A DNA stretch of 33,834 bases from Aliarcobacter sp. Its GTDB lineage: Bacteria > Campylobacterota > Campylobacteria > Campylobacterales > Arcobacteraceae. Numbering within the stretch: the first letter of the stretch is position 1; every line of letters starts with the position of its first letter. This document shows positions 1 to 8,956 of the stretch, one piece after another. The notes under the pieces are model-generated. The model saw only the letters and a list, made by a program, of their open reading frames with translations. It ran no database searches and had not been told where the DNA came from. Location of the stretch: assembly GCA_028703945.1 (NCBI GenBank), contig JAQVLW010000024.1:1-33834 (forward strand). Direction: 5' to 3'. The position numbers and the translations under genes are program-made.

Positions 1-20
1 AGTACTTTTGTACTCTTTTT

Positions 21-641
21 TTATATCAAATCCAAAAAATCTGAATTCAAAATCAACAACTTTTTTTCTACTTTATTATAAATAAATCTTTTATCACCAA
101 TTTTAATTCCATTAAAAATAATTGATTTTATCTCTTGTTCTGTTTTATTGTATCTTTTCATCAAAACAAAAAAATCTTTTACACTAATAAAATCAGCTTT
201 ATTTTCATCTATTTTATTTTTTAAATTTGATTCTATTTGTGGTTTATAAATAGAACGCATTTCATTAAAAGCACTTTGTAAAAGTTTTATTTCAGAATTA
301 AAAACTTCTATAATTCTTTTTTGATTTTTTTCTAATCTAAAAATTTCTGAAATATATTGTTTTTTCATCCATTTCATTGATTTTTTTAAGAGTTCAATTT
401 GTTCATTTTTAACGTCAATAACAGCATTTATAGAATCAAAACTAGGTGATTTTACAGATGAAGTTTCAACTTTTGATTTATTTTGATTATCATCATTTTT
501 TAGTTCATTACTAATATAAACAAAAATTTTACCATCTTTTTTAATAGATTTTAATTGGTCTTTTTTAATTCGATAATGTATACCTTGTAAAGACAATCCC
601 AATATTTCAGCTGCTTGAGAAGTAGTAACTAATCTTTCCAA
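21..641 (-). CDS. HTH and coiled-coil protein, probable DNA-binding
   Basis: The first 45 or so residues look like a MerR/excisionase-type winged helix-turn-helix (TTSQAAEILGLSLQGIHYRI, then a KxxKxGKxFVYI wing). The middle (about 70-130) is rich in K, E and I and probably forms a coiled coil. The C-terminal 60 residues contain a predicted second small fold (VKDFFVLMKRYNKTEQEI) that I do not recognise. The start is TTG at 639-641, preceded by AGGAC at good spacing that overlaps the queF stop. It lies 10 bases after queF and is probably co-transcribed with it. The domain order suggests a DNA-binding dimeric protein, but no target or regulated process can be read from the sequence. Confidence 0.75.
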   Translation of the reverse strand: MERLVTTSQAAEILGLSLQGIHYRIKKDQLKSIKKDGKIFVYISNELKNDDNQNKSKVETSSVKSPSFDSINAVIDVKNEQIELLKKSMKWMKKQYISEIFRLEKNQKRIIEVFNSEIKLLQSAFNEMRSIYKPQIESNLKNKIDENKADFISVKDFFVLMKRYNKTEQEIKSIIFNGIKIGDKRFIYNKVEKKLLILNSDFLDLI

Positions 642-651
642 GGTTTAAGTC

Positions 652-1035
652 CTAAAATTTTGAGCTATCTATTTCAATAACTGTATGTACATTTCCTCTT
701 GGTTTAAAATCTCCAATAACTTTCATCCATTTAGGCTCTAATTTAGAGTATAAAGTATCAAAAATTTCATTTATAGAATTTTCATGTGAAACTTCTCTAA
801 ACATAAATGAATTAATATAAATTTTTAATGCTTTTAATTCAATAACTCTTTTATTTGGTGAGTATTGTAATTTAATTGTTGCAAAATCTGGGTATCCACT
901 TCTTGGACATTTTGCCATAAATTCAGGTAATTCAATATCTATAATATAATTTTTTTCATGTACATTTGGCCAAAAATTTTCTTCTTTATTAATATCAAAT
1001 TCTAATATTTCTTTTTCACCATATTTCATTTCCAT
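652..1035 (-). CDS. queF: NADPH-dependent 7-cyano-7-deazaguanine reductase QueF
   Basis: Cytoplasmic enzyme that reduces preQ0 to preQ1 in queuosine tRNA biosynthesis. At 127 residues it matches the short, unimodular (YkvM-type) QueF rather than the long E. coli type. The nucleophilic Cys43 (KCPRSGYPDFA) that forms the thioimide with preQ0, the proton donor Asp50, the QueF motif ELKALKIY (66-73) and the His84-Glu85 pair are all visible. The start is ATG at 1033-1035; a second in-frame ATG six bases downstream is possible. AAGGTT lies upstream. I looked for a preQ1 riboswitch in the 70-base leader and saw none. The HTH gene follows 10 bases downstream. Confidence 0.93.
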   Translation of the reverse strand: MEMKYGEKEILEFDINKEENFWPNVHEKNYIIDIELPEFMAKCPRSGYPDFATIKLQYSPNKRVIELKALKIYINSFMFREVSHENSINEIFDTLYSKLEPKWMKVIGDFKPRGNVHTVIEIDSSKF

Positions 1036-1104
1036 AATTTTTATAACCTTAATAAATATAATTTTTGCCTATTTTACCCAAAAAAGACTTATAAGAGTTA
1101 CTAT

Positions 1105-1422
1105 TTAAAAACTATGACTCATTGTTTCTTGACACAAATCACAATCACTTTGATTTTTATTACATAAAACACAAGGTCTTAAATTAGCAAAAGTTCGTTC
1201 AAAATTTTTGTTATTTGGATTTATTGAAGCAATATAAGAGACATTTTCAACAGGGTCATATAACAAAGAATTAATAATTTCTTGATTTAAGTTTGAATTT
1301 CTGGCTAAGTTTCTTCTAATTGACATTGATGAATGATTTTTCAGAAGTAACATTTCATCAAAAGAAGTAGTTTTTAAAGCAATATCTAAAAGTTCAGCAA
1401 TATTTTTAATTAACAAATTCAT
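1105..1422 (-). CDS. Small LRV/HEAT-like protein with C-terminal Cys cluster
   Basis: 105 residues from the ATG at 1420-1422, which has GGAGG at ideal spacing; a TTG four codons upstream contains that ribosome-binding site and is unlikely to be the start. The middle reads like leucine-rich-variant (LRV) or HEAT-type helical repeats (SSMSIRRNLARNSNLNQEI, then DPVENVSYIASINPN). The C terminus carries CxxCx6CxxC (CVLCNKNQSDCDLC), a likely zinc- or iron-sulfur-binding site. It has its own promoter-like TATAAT at 1454-1459 and is separated from gyrB by a terminator hairpin. Function unknown; the Cys cluster is seen, the metal is inferred. Confidence 0.7.
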   Translation of the reverse strand: MNLLIKNIAELLDIALKTTSFDEMLLLKNHSSMSIRRNLARNSNLNQEIINSLLYDPVENVSYIASINPNNKNFERTFANLRPCVLCNKNQSDCDLCQETMSHSF

Positions 1423-1453
1423 TTTTTCCTCCAAATCTATAATATATGAAATT

Positions 1454-1459
1454 ATTATA
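1454..1459 (-). promoter_or_regulatory. -10 box for the LRV-like gene
   Basis: Reads TATAAT on the minus strand, 32 bases upstream of the ATG of the LRV-like gene. No clear -35 hexamer is visible, as is usual for Campylobacterota sigma-70 promoters. Confidence 0.5.
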
Positions 1460-1494
1460 TCTTAATTTATTATTTAAATAGAGGAAAATAGTAC

Positions 1495-1532
1495 AAAATA
1501 TAACAATAATAAATATATTATTGTTATATTTT
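1495..1532 (-). terminator. Intrinsic terminator downstream of gyrB
   Basis: Perfect 17-bp inverted repeat (1495-1511 with 1516-1532) and a 4-base loop, beginning 13 bases after the gyrB stop. The minus-strand copy ends in TTTT. The stem is almost entirely A/T, so its strength is uncertain, but its length and position fit a terminator that could work on both strands. Confidence 0.6.
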
Positions 1533-1545
1533 AATTAATTAATTT

Positions 1546-3888
<2,343 letters not shown>

Positions 3889-3904
3889 TTAAAATTTTTT
3901 TATA

Positions 3905-4975
3905 TTATTTTTCTAAAACTATTGGCATTACAATAGTAAAAAATTTATCATCTTCTAAATAAAATGGTAAATTTGATTCATTAAAACCAATTTTGATTTT
4001 TTCATTATGTGACATACTTAAAAAATCTAATAAATATTTTGCATTCACAGCTAAGTAAAACTCTTTTTCAATATTTAAATCAATATCAATTTGAGTTTTA
4101 GATTCACTATCTTCATCAAGGGATTCAAATAAAATTGATGTTGAGTTAAATGTGATTTTAATATTTGAAAAAAGTGAAGTTACAAGTTTTATTGATTCAA
4201 CTAATATACTTTTTGGTAATGGAAAATTATATTTCAAAGTTGATGGAATAATTCTTTCATAATCAGGAAATTTTCCATTTATTAATTTTGTAAAAAATTT
4301 AGTATTTTCATTTGAAATTACAAGATTTGTATCATCATAAGAGATTTTAGCTTCATCTAAAAATAGTTTTTGAATTTCAATAATTGCTTTTTTTGGAATA
4401 ATAAATTGAGCTTCTTGATTTGAAATATTTTGTAAATATGAAACTGCTAATCTTCTAGTATCAGTTGAAACAAAATTTATTTTTTGACTTTTTATATCTA
4501 ATAATGCACCATTTAATTCAAATTTAGGATTGTTATTATCAATAGCAGGTGTAATTTTTCTAATAGAATTTATAAAATTAATTGTTGAAATTGATAAATC
4601 TTTTAAATTTTCTGATTTATTTAATGATGGAAATTCATTAGCATCATAAGTTGGTAATTTAAAAGTAGATTTATTTTGTTTTATAACTAGATTATTATTT
4701 GAAGCTTCTATTGTAATTTCTTCATTTTTTAATCTTTTAATTATTCCTAAAAGATTAGAACCATTTACAGTTACTTTTCCATCTATGGTATCTGTTATAT
4801 TATCTATATTAGTTTCTAAACCTATTTCATAGTCAGTTGCTTTTATAATTAATTTTGAATTGTTTATTTCTAAATATATATGTGATGTGATTGCACTAGA
4901 ATCTTTTTTTTCTAAAAAAGGTTGCATTGATGCTACGACATTTTCAATGATATTTTTCGTAATTACAAATCTCAT
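3905..4975 (-). CDS. dnaN: DNA polymerase III sliding clamp (beta subunit)
   Basis: Forms the ring-shaped dimer that tethers DNA polymerase III to DNA. Length 356 residues, typical of the family. The N-terminal MRFVITKNIIENVVASMQPF, the central strand SxDTRRLAVSY and the C-terminal FYLEDDKFFTIVMPIV tail are characteristic; the last part lies near the hydrophobic peptide-binding pocket. The start is ATG with AGGAG seven bases upstream. It lies between dnaA and gyrB, with the 167-base gap on the dnaA side carrying DnaA boxes and a trio-like element, so transcription from that gap may be influenced by DnaA binding. Confidence 0.97.
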   Translation of the reverse strand: MRFVITKNIIENVVASMQPFLEKKDSSAITSHIYLEINNSKLIIKATDYEIGLETNIDNITDTIDGKVTVNGSNLLGIIKRLKNEEITIEASNNNLVIKQNKSTFKLPTYDANEFPSLNKSENLKDLSISTINFINSIRKITPAIDNNNPKFELNGALLDIKSQKINFVSTDTRRLAVSYLQNISNQEAQFIIPKKAIIEIQKLFLDEAKISYDDTNLVISNENTKFFTKLINGKFPDYERIIPSTLKYNFPLPKSILVESIKLVTSLFSNIKITFNSTSILFESLDEDSESKTQIDIDLNIEKEFYLAVNAKYLLDFLSMSHNEKIKIGFNESNLPFYLEDDKFFTIVMPIVLEK

Positions 4976-5019
4976 TTTATCTCCTATATTTTTATTTAAT
5001 TTAGTGGAAGTAGTAGTTC

Positions 5020-5111
5020 ATGTGAAAAGATGAAAATACCTTTTAAAACACTGTGGAGGCGAACTTTACCCCAGTGATTAAAATTGTCTTTGTATTCACA
5101 TCTTTTCACAT
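5020..5111. repeat. 13-bp perfect inverted repeat bracketing the dnaA-dnaN gap
   Basis: atgtgaaaagatg at 5020-5032 is the exact reverse complement of 5099-5111. Each arm contains one DnaA-box-like sequence (cttttcaca), so the two boxes face each other across 66 bases. Confidence 0.85.
5049..5076. repeat. Short GC-richer hairpin inside the origin gap
   Basis: cactgtgg (5049-5056) and ccccagtg (5069-5076) pair at 7 of 8 positions around a 12-base loop. This is the only GC-rich structure in the gap and lies between the two arms of the 13-bp repeat. No T-tract follows on either strand, so it does not look like a terminator. Confidence 0.5.
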
Positions 5112-5142
5112 AAGTCTTTAAAACTTATTTTGTTCTAAAGTT

Positions 5143-6459
5143 TTACCACTCCTTATTTATGATTTTATTTTTTAAATTTTCGATAATTAATTTAAAGTTT
5201 TCATCTTTTTCAATTAACTCATTTGCTTTTTTAATATTATGAGAAATTGAGCTGTGATCTTTCATTCCTAAGAACTTTGCAATATCTGGCATAGAGTTAT
5301 GAGTTAATTCTCTTGTTAGATAAATTACTATTCTTCTAGCATTTGCAACTGTTGCAGTTCTTTTTTTAGATTTTATATCACTTGGTTTAATATTTAACTG
5401 ATTTGCAACAATATTAATAACATCAGGAAGTTTTATATTCTCTTTTGTCTCTTTTATTTGGTCTTTTAATAAATTTTGAACCATTGGAAGAGTGATTTCT
5501 TGATTTAATAAAGATGCACTTGCATTTATTCTAATTAAAACACCTTCGATTTCTCTAATTGAGTTATCAAGTGTAGTTGCAATGAAATTAATAATTTCTC
5601 TACTTAAATGTATTCCATTTAAATCAGATTTTTTTTCAATAATTGCTATTTTTGTTTCAAGTCCTGGGAGTTGAACATCTGCTGTTAATCCCCATTCAAA
5701 TCTTGATTTTAATCTATCAACAAGTCCTGCAATTTGAGATGGAAGTCTATCAGATGTCATTACTATTTGTTTTTTTGCATTATGTAATTCATTAAAAGTA
5801 TGGAAAAATTCTTCTTGAGTCTGCTCTTTTCCACTTAAAAACTGAATATCATCAATTAAAAGTACATCACATTTTCTATATTTGTTTCTAAAATGATCCA
5901 TACTTTTATTTTTTAAAGAGAAAGTAAAATCATTCATAAACTGCTCAATTGTTACATAAATAACAGTATTACCTTTTTCAATTGCATAATTTCCAACTGC
6001 TTGTAAAAGGTGAGTTTTTCCTAAGCCAGTTCCACCATAAATAAAAAGTGGATTGTATTGAATTCCTGGTTTATTTGAAACTGCAAGTGAGGCATTATAT
6101 GCCATTTGATTGGAAGGTCCTACAACAAAAGAATCAAAAGTATAAGATGGGTTAAGTATCGTGCTTTCGGCCGTTTCATTTTGAACTTGTTCTTTTAAAA
6201 TCTCTTTTTTAGATTTTTTTTCACCTGTAAGTTTTATTTCAATAGATGGTTTTGAGCCATCAAAAATTTCAAAACAGTGTTGTATTAATCCAGTAAATTT
6301 ACTCTTTATCCAAGAGGCTATATACTTGTTATTTACTTCAAAAATAGCGATTTTTTCGTCAGAAGATATTTTTTTATAAACTAATTGTTTTAAGTATCTT
6401 TCAAAATCTGTTTTTGAAGCTTCTTTTTGAATTATTGTTTGGAAATCTTTGGTTGTCAT
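5143..6459 (-). CDS. dnaA: Chromosomal replication initiator DnaA
   Basis: AAA+ protein that binds DnaA boxes and unwinds the origin. Length 438 residues. Domain I is at about 1-80, a short linker lies at 80-100, and the AAA+ domain follows with Walker A GGTGLGKT (142-149) and Walker B VLLIDDIQF (199-207). The sensor region is around SRFEWGLTADV. Domain IV ends in TVANARRIVIYLTRE and KDHSSISHNIKKA, the base-contacting signature, which is DHSSISH here rather than DHTTVLH. DnaA-box clusters lie both upstream (6564-6685) and downstream (5021-5110), so autoregulation and origin function are likely linked. The ATG start has only a weak ribosome-binding site. Confidence 0.98.
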   Translation of the reverse strand: MTTKDFQTIIQKEASKTDFERYLKQLVYKKISSDEKIAIFEVNNKYIASWIKSKFTGLIQHCFEIFDGSKPSIEIKLTGEKKSKKEILKEQVQNETAESTILNPSYTFDSFVVGPSNQMAYNASLAVSNKPGIQYNPLFIYGGTGLGKTHLLQAVGNYAIEKGNTVIYVTIEQFMNDFTFSLKNKSMDHFRNKYRKCDVLLIDDIQFLSGKEQTQEEFFHTFNELHNAKKQIVMTSDRLPSQIAGLVDRLKSRFEWGLTADVQLPGLETKIAIIEKKSDLNGIHLSREIINFIATTLDNSIREIEGVLIRINASASLLNQEITLPMVQNLLKDQIKETKENIKLPDVINIVANQLNIKPSDIKSKKRTATVANARRIVIYLTRELTHNSMPDIAKFLGMKDHSSISHNIKKANELIEKDENFKLIIENLKNKIINKEW

Positions 6460-6685
6460 ATATTTGTAAACTCTTTAATCGTAATTAGAAATATTATATC
6501 TAAAATTTTTATAAAACAGCTTCATTTAAAAGTAAGTGGTTTAAATTTATCAAAGAAAATAAGTTATACACATAGTGAATAAGTAGTGAATAAAATTCCC
6601 CCTTTAAGTAATATTTTATTAAAAAGATACCATTATACGGGCTATAGATATATGTGAATAGAAATTAAATAGAAAGAGTGAATAG
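6460..6685. other. Candidate oriC part 1: dnaA-ruvC intergenic DnaA-box cluster
   Basis: Five box-like sites: 6564-6572 TTATACACA (plus; exact fit to TTATNCACA), and on the minus strand 6574-6582 and 6585-6593 (both TTATTCACT, 11 bp apart), 6653-6661 (CTATTCACA) and 6677-6685 (CTATTCACT). The last abuts the ruvC start codon. The dnaA-proximal half (6481-6560) is nearly pure A/T. The gap also holds the dnaA promoter, so binding here could repress dnaA as well as load the origin. Confidence 0.7.
6493..6498 (-). promoter_or_regulatory. dnaA -10 box
   Basis: TATAAT on the minus strand in gaTATAATatttc, 33 bases upstream of the dnaA ATG. It lies between dnaA and the DnaA-box cluster. Confidence 0.55.
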
Positions 6686-7150
6686 TTGAAAATATTAGGA
6701 ATTGACCCAGGTACACGAAACTGCGGATATGCCATTGTTGAAAAGAATGGAAATAGTATAAAACTTATAGAAGCTGGGTTAATAAAAATAAAAACAAAAA
6801 TCTTACAAGAGCAAATTGTTGAGATGACAGAGGGTTTTGATTTGATTTTTGGAAAACATGAAATAGATGAAGTTTCAATAGAAGATATGTTTTATGCCTT
6901 TAATCCAAAAACAGTTATAAAATTAGCTCAATTTAGAGGTGCAATTTCTTTAAAAGTTTTACAAAAATTTGGTAATTTTGCAGAATACACTCCACTTCAA
7001 GTAAAAAAAGCAGTAACGGGAAATGGAAAAGCTACAAAAGAACAGGTGGCTTTCATGGTTAAAAGGCTTTTAGGTGTTAAAAAAGAGATTAAACCTCTTG
7101 ATATTACAGATGCCATTGCAATTGCTTTAACACATGCCCAAAGATTGTAA
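6686..7150 (+). CDS. ruvC: Holliday junction resolvase RuvC
   Basis: Endonuclease that cuts Holliday junctions symmetrically together with RuvAB. Length 154 residues, normal for the family. The four catalytic acids are present: Asp7 (LGIDPGT), Glu66 (SIEDMF), Asp139 and Asp142 ([11 protein letters not shown]). The DNA-binding stretch [11 protein letters not shown] is intact. The start is TTG at 6686, which gives the conserved N terminus (M)KILGIDPG; no in-frame ATG or GTG lies upstream before a stop. The sequence just before it is a DnaA-box-like site, so the ribosome-binding site (AGAAAGAG) is partly shared with that element. It diverges from dnaA. Confidence 0.96.
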   Translation: MKILGIDPGTRNCGYAIVEKNGNSIKLIEAGLIKIKTKILQEQIVEMTEGFDLIFGKHEIDEVSIEDMFYAFNPKTVIKLAQFRGAISLKVLQKFGNFAEYTPLQVKKAVTGNGKATKEQVAFMVKRLLGVKKEIKPLDITDAIAIALTHAQRL

Positions 7151-7167
7151 ACTTATTTTAAAATAGA

Positions 7168-7173
7168 TATAAT
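7168..7173 (+). promoter_or_regulatory. purN -10 box
   Basis: TATAAT in agaTATAATtc, 26 bases upstream of the purN ATG in the 48-base gap after ruvC. It suggests purN has its own start of transcription. Confidence 0.5.
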
Positions 7174-7198
7174 TCAAGCCCCAAAATTAGGACAAATA

Positions 7199-7780
7199 AT
7201 GATAAAAAAAATCGGAATATTAGCTTCATATAATGGAAGTGGATTTGAAACTATACAAAAAGCTATTATTGAAAAAAAATTAAATGCAAAAGTTGTTGTT
7301 GTAATTACAAACAACACAAATGCTGGCGTTTTAGAAAAAGCAGAATCTTACAATATTCCTTATTTTATAATAAATGATAAAAGATACCCAGGTCAAGATA
7401 TTGATGATAAAATAGCCAGATTATTGACCGAATTTGATTGTGATTATATATTTTTATCAGGTTATATGAAAAAGATTGAATCTAAACTTTTATCTTCATT
7501 TCCTAATAAAATAATAAATACTCATCCAGCACTTTTACCATCAATTTATGGAGGAGTTGGAATGTATGGAAGATTTGTGCATGAAGCTATTATTAAAAAT
7601 GGTGAGAAAAAATCTGGAGTTACAATTCATTATATAGATGAAGTTTATGATGAAGGTGAAATTATTCTTACAAAAGAGCTTGAAATTGTTCAAAATGAAA
7701 CGATTGATAGTTTGGAAAATAGAATTAAAGAGTTAGAAAGTATTGCTATTGTTGAAGCATTTCAAAAGCTACTAGTTTAA
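7199..7780 (+). CDS. purN: Phosphoribosylglycinamide formyltransferase 1
   Basis: Transfers the formyl group from 10-formyltetrahydrofolate to GAR, the third step of purine synthesis, in the cytoplasm. Length 193 residues. The phosphate-binding loop near YNGSGFE (11-17), the catalytic Asn107 and His109 (INTHPALLPS) and Asp151 (VYDEGEII) match the formyltransferase triad. AGGA precedes the ATG. A hairpin overlaps the end of the gene, so it probably forms a single-gene transcript, or ends one that starts at ruvC. Confidence 0.95.
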   Translation: MIKKIGILASYNGSGFETIQKAIIEKKLNAKVVVVITNNTNAGVLEKAESYNIPYFIINDKRYPGQDIDDKIARLLTEFDCDYIFLSGYMKKIESKLLSSFPNKIINTHPALLPSIYGGVGMYGRFVHEAIIKNGEKKSGVTIHYIDEVYDEGEIILTKELEIVQNETIDSLENRIKELESIAIVEAFQKLLV

Positions 7781-7791
7781 AAGCTAGTAGC
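7768..7791. terminator. Hairpin between convergent purN and the thioredoxin-like gene
   Basis: 8-bp perfect stem gctactag/ctagtagc (7768-7775 with 7784-7791), overlapping the purN stop codon. The T-rich run on the plus side is interrupted (caagagttttatttt). On the minus side TTTT follows at once, so it may serve both convergent genes. Confidence 0.5.
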
Positions 7792-7798
7792 AAGAGTT

Positions 7799-8254
7799 TT
7801 ATTTTAGAATTGCACCTAATTCAGCAGCTGTTTTTAGATATTTAATATCTGTAACTTTTCCATTTTCTAAAGAAATAATAGTAATCATATCTTCTTTAAT
7901 TGGAAATAGTGTTTTGTTAGCTTCATCTATTAGAAGAACCGAGAATGGATAATTTTTCATTTTTGGCATAGCAATAAACTTAGTAATTAAACTAGGCATT
8001 CCTGTAATATCTGCAATATAAACAGTTTTATTAGTTGTCAAATAATCTTTATCTTTCGTTAATAAAAACTCTTTTATTGTTGTACCTTCAGTTTTTGTTG
8101 CTGAAAAAATTATTGTTTTAATATTTGCATCAACTATGTAATCTTTTTCAAACTGATCTTTAATCATAAGTTTTGGAATATCAGTTCCTACTGTAAGTGT
8201 ATTTGCAAATGCACTTAAACCTAATAAAATTGTAAATAGTAATTTTTTTATCAT
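7799..8254 (-). CDS. Secreted thioredoxin-fold-like protein lacking CxxC
   Basis: 151 residues from the ATG at 8252-8254, preceded by AGGAG; an in-frame ATG ten codons upstream lacks a ribosome-binding site. An N-terminal signal peptide (MIKKLLFTILLGLSAFANT) indicates export to the periplasm. The body (VGTDIPKLMIKDQFEKDY, then TIIFSATKTEG and YPFSVLLIDE) resembles the beta-alpha-beta pattern of peroxiredoxin/YtfJ-like proteins, but the mature protein has no cysteine, so a redox-active site is absent. Fold assignment is inferred from pattern only. It stands alone between purN and the TRIC-type gene. Confidence 0.65.
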   Translation of the reverse strand: MIKKLLFTILLGLSAFANTLTVGTDIPKLMIKDQFEKDYIVDANIKTIIFSATKTEGTTIKEFLLTKDKDYLTTNKTVYIADITGMPSLITKFIAMPKMKNYPFSVLLIDEANKTLFPIKEDMITIISLENGKVTDIKYLKTAAELGAILK

Positions 8255-8325
8255 TTTTTCTCCTAAATTTTGAAAATTATGCAATCATACCAACAAAAAG
8301 TAAATGAAAAGTTAAAAAGAAATAA

Positions 8326-8940
8326 TTACTCTTTTGACAAAGTTGGTAAATGCCATTTTTTATAATATGCAAGAATTCTTAATACAACACCAAAAATAAA
8401 AACTAATGTAAGTGTAGGTAAACTTCTTAGGTGTAGAAGTTCTAATACAAATATAATTGAAGCTACTATTAATGCGACAGTTGCATAAAATTCTGATACT
8501 AAAATTGAAGGAACTCTATTTATTAAAATATCTCTAATTGTTCCTCCTCCAACTGCTGTTAGAAAAGCTAATATTAAAACACCTAAAAAATTAAAATCAT
8601 TTTGAATAGCAACTATTGAACCTGTGATTGAAAAAGATACTAAACCAACAGCATCAGAGATTATAAATACAGTTTTTCCTTCTAAATCAGCGATTTTATG
8701 AAGTTTAAATAAAAGAGCAATTACTACTGTTACAACTACTAAAATAACAGGAAGATTTGTTGTAAAAACATAAGGAGTTCTATCAGCTAAAACATCTCTA
8801 ATCATTCCTCCACCAAGGGCTGTTAAGAATGAAGAGATAAAAACACCCAAAATATCAAGTTTATAGTGAACAGAAATTAAAAATCCACTCAGTGCAAAAC
8901 AAATTATTCCAACAATATCAGCAATTTCTAAAGCGCTCAT
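8326..8940 (-). CDS. UPF0126/TRIC-family membrane protein
   Basis: 204 residues with about seven membrane segments built from two copies of the UPF0126 repeat. Each repeat carries a glycine-rich turn with RD: TALGGGMIRDVLADRTPYVF and TAVGGGTIRDILINRVPSIL. Prokaryotic proteins of this family are related to trimeric intracellular cation (TRIC) channels and are thought to conduct K+ or other cations; the physiological role here is not known. The ATG start has AAAGGAAAA upstream. It follows glsA by 16 bases and is likely the last gene of a thyX-glsA-TRIC transcript. Confidence 0.88.
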   Translation of the reverse strand: MSALEIADIVGIICFALSGFLISVHYKLDILGVFISSFLTALGGGMIRDVLADRTPYVFTTNLPVILVVVTVVIALLFKLHKIADLEGKTVFIISDAVGLVSFSITGSIVAIQNDFNFLGVLILAFLTAVGGGTIRDILINRVPSILVSEFYATVALIVASIIFVLELLHLRSLPTLTLVFIFGVVLRILAYYKKWHLPTLSKE

Positions 8941-8956
8941 ACTTTTCCTTTAAAAT

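Larger units (their letters stand above)
4976..5142. other. Candidate oriC part 2: dnaA-dnaN intergenic region with DnaA boxes and unwinding element
   Basis: Three DnaA-box-like sites share a TTCACA core: 5092-5100 (gtattcaca) and 5102-5110 (cttttcaca) in tandem on the plus strand, and 5021-5029 (cttttcaca on the minus strand). The minus-strand box is followed, three bases on, by a trio-like run at 5002-5016. Read 3' to 5' on the plus strand this is GAT GAT GAA GGT GAT. Beyond it lies an AT-only tract (4984-5002). Box, trios and AT-rich DNA are the parts of the bacterial unwinding element. H. pylori, in the same phylum, has a bipartite origin flanking dnaA and unwinds on the downstream side. 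Confidence 0.7.

Noticed and set aside
1036..1104. Possible preQ1 riboswitch ahead of queF
   Set aside because: No recognisable aptamer hairpin with A-rich tail is visible in this short A/T-rich leader.
6625..6660. ruvC promoter near tatacg or tatagat
   Set aside because: Several imperfect -10-like words overlap DnaA-box-like sites, and none can be preferred.
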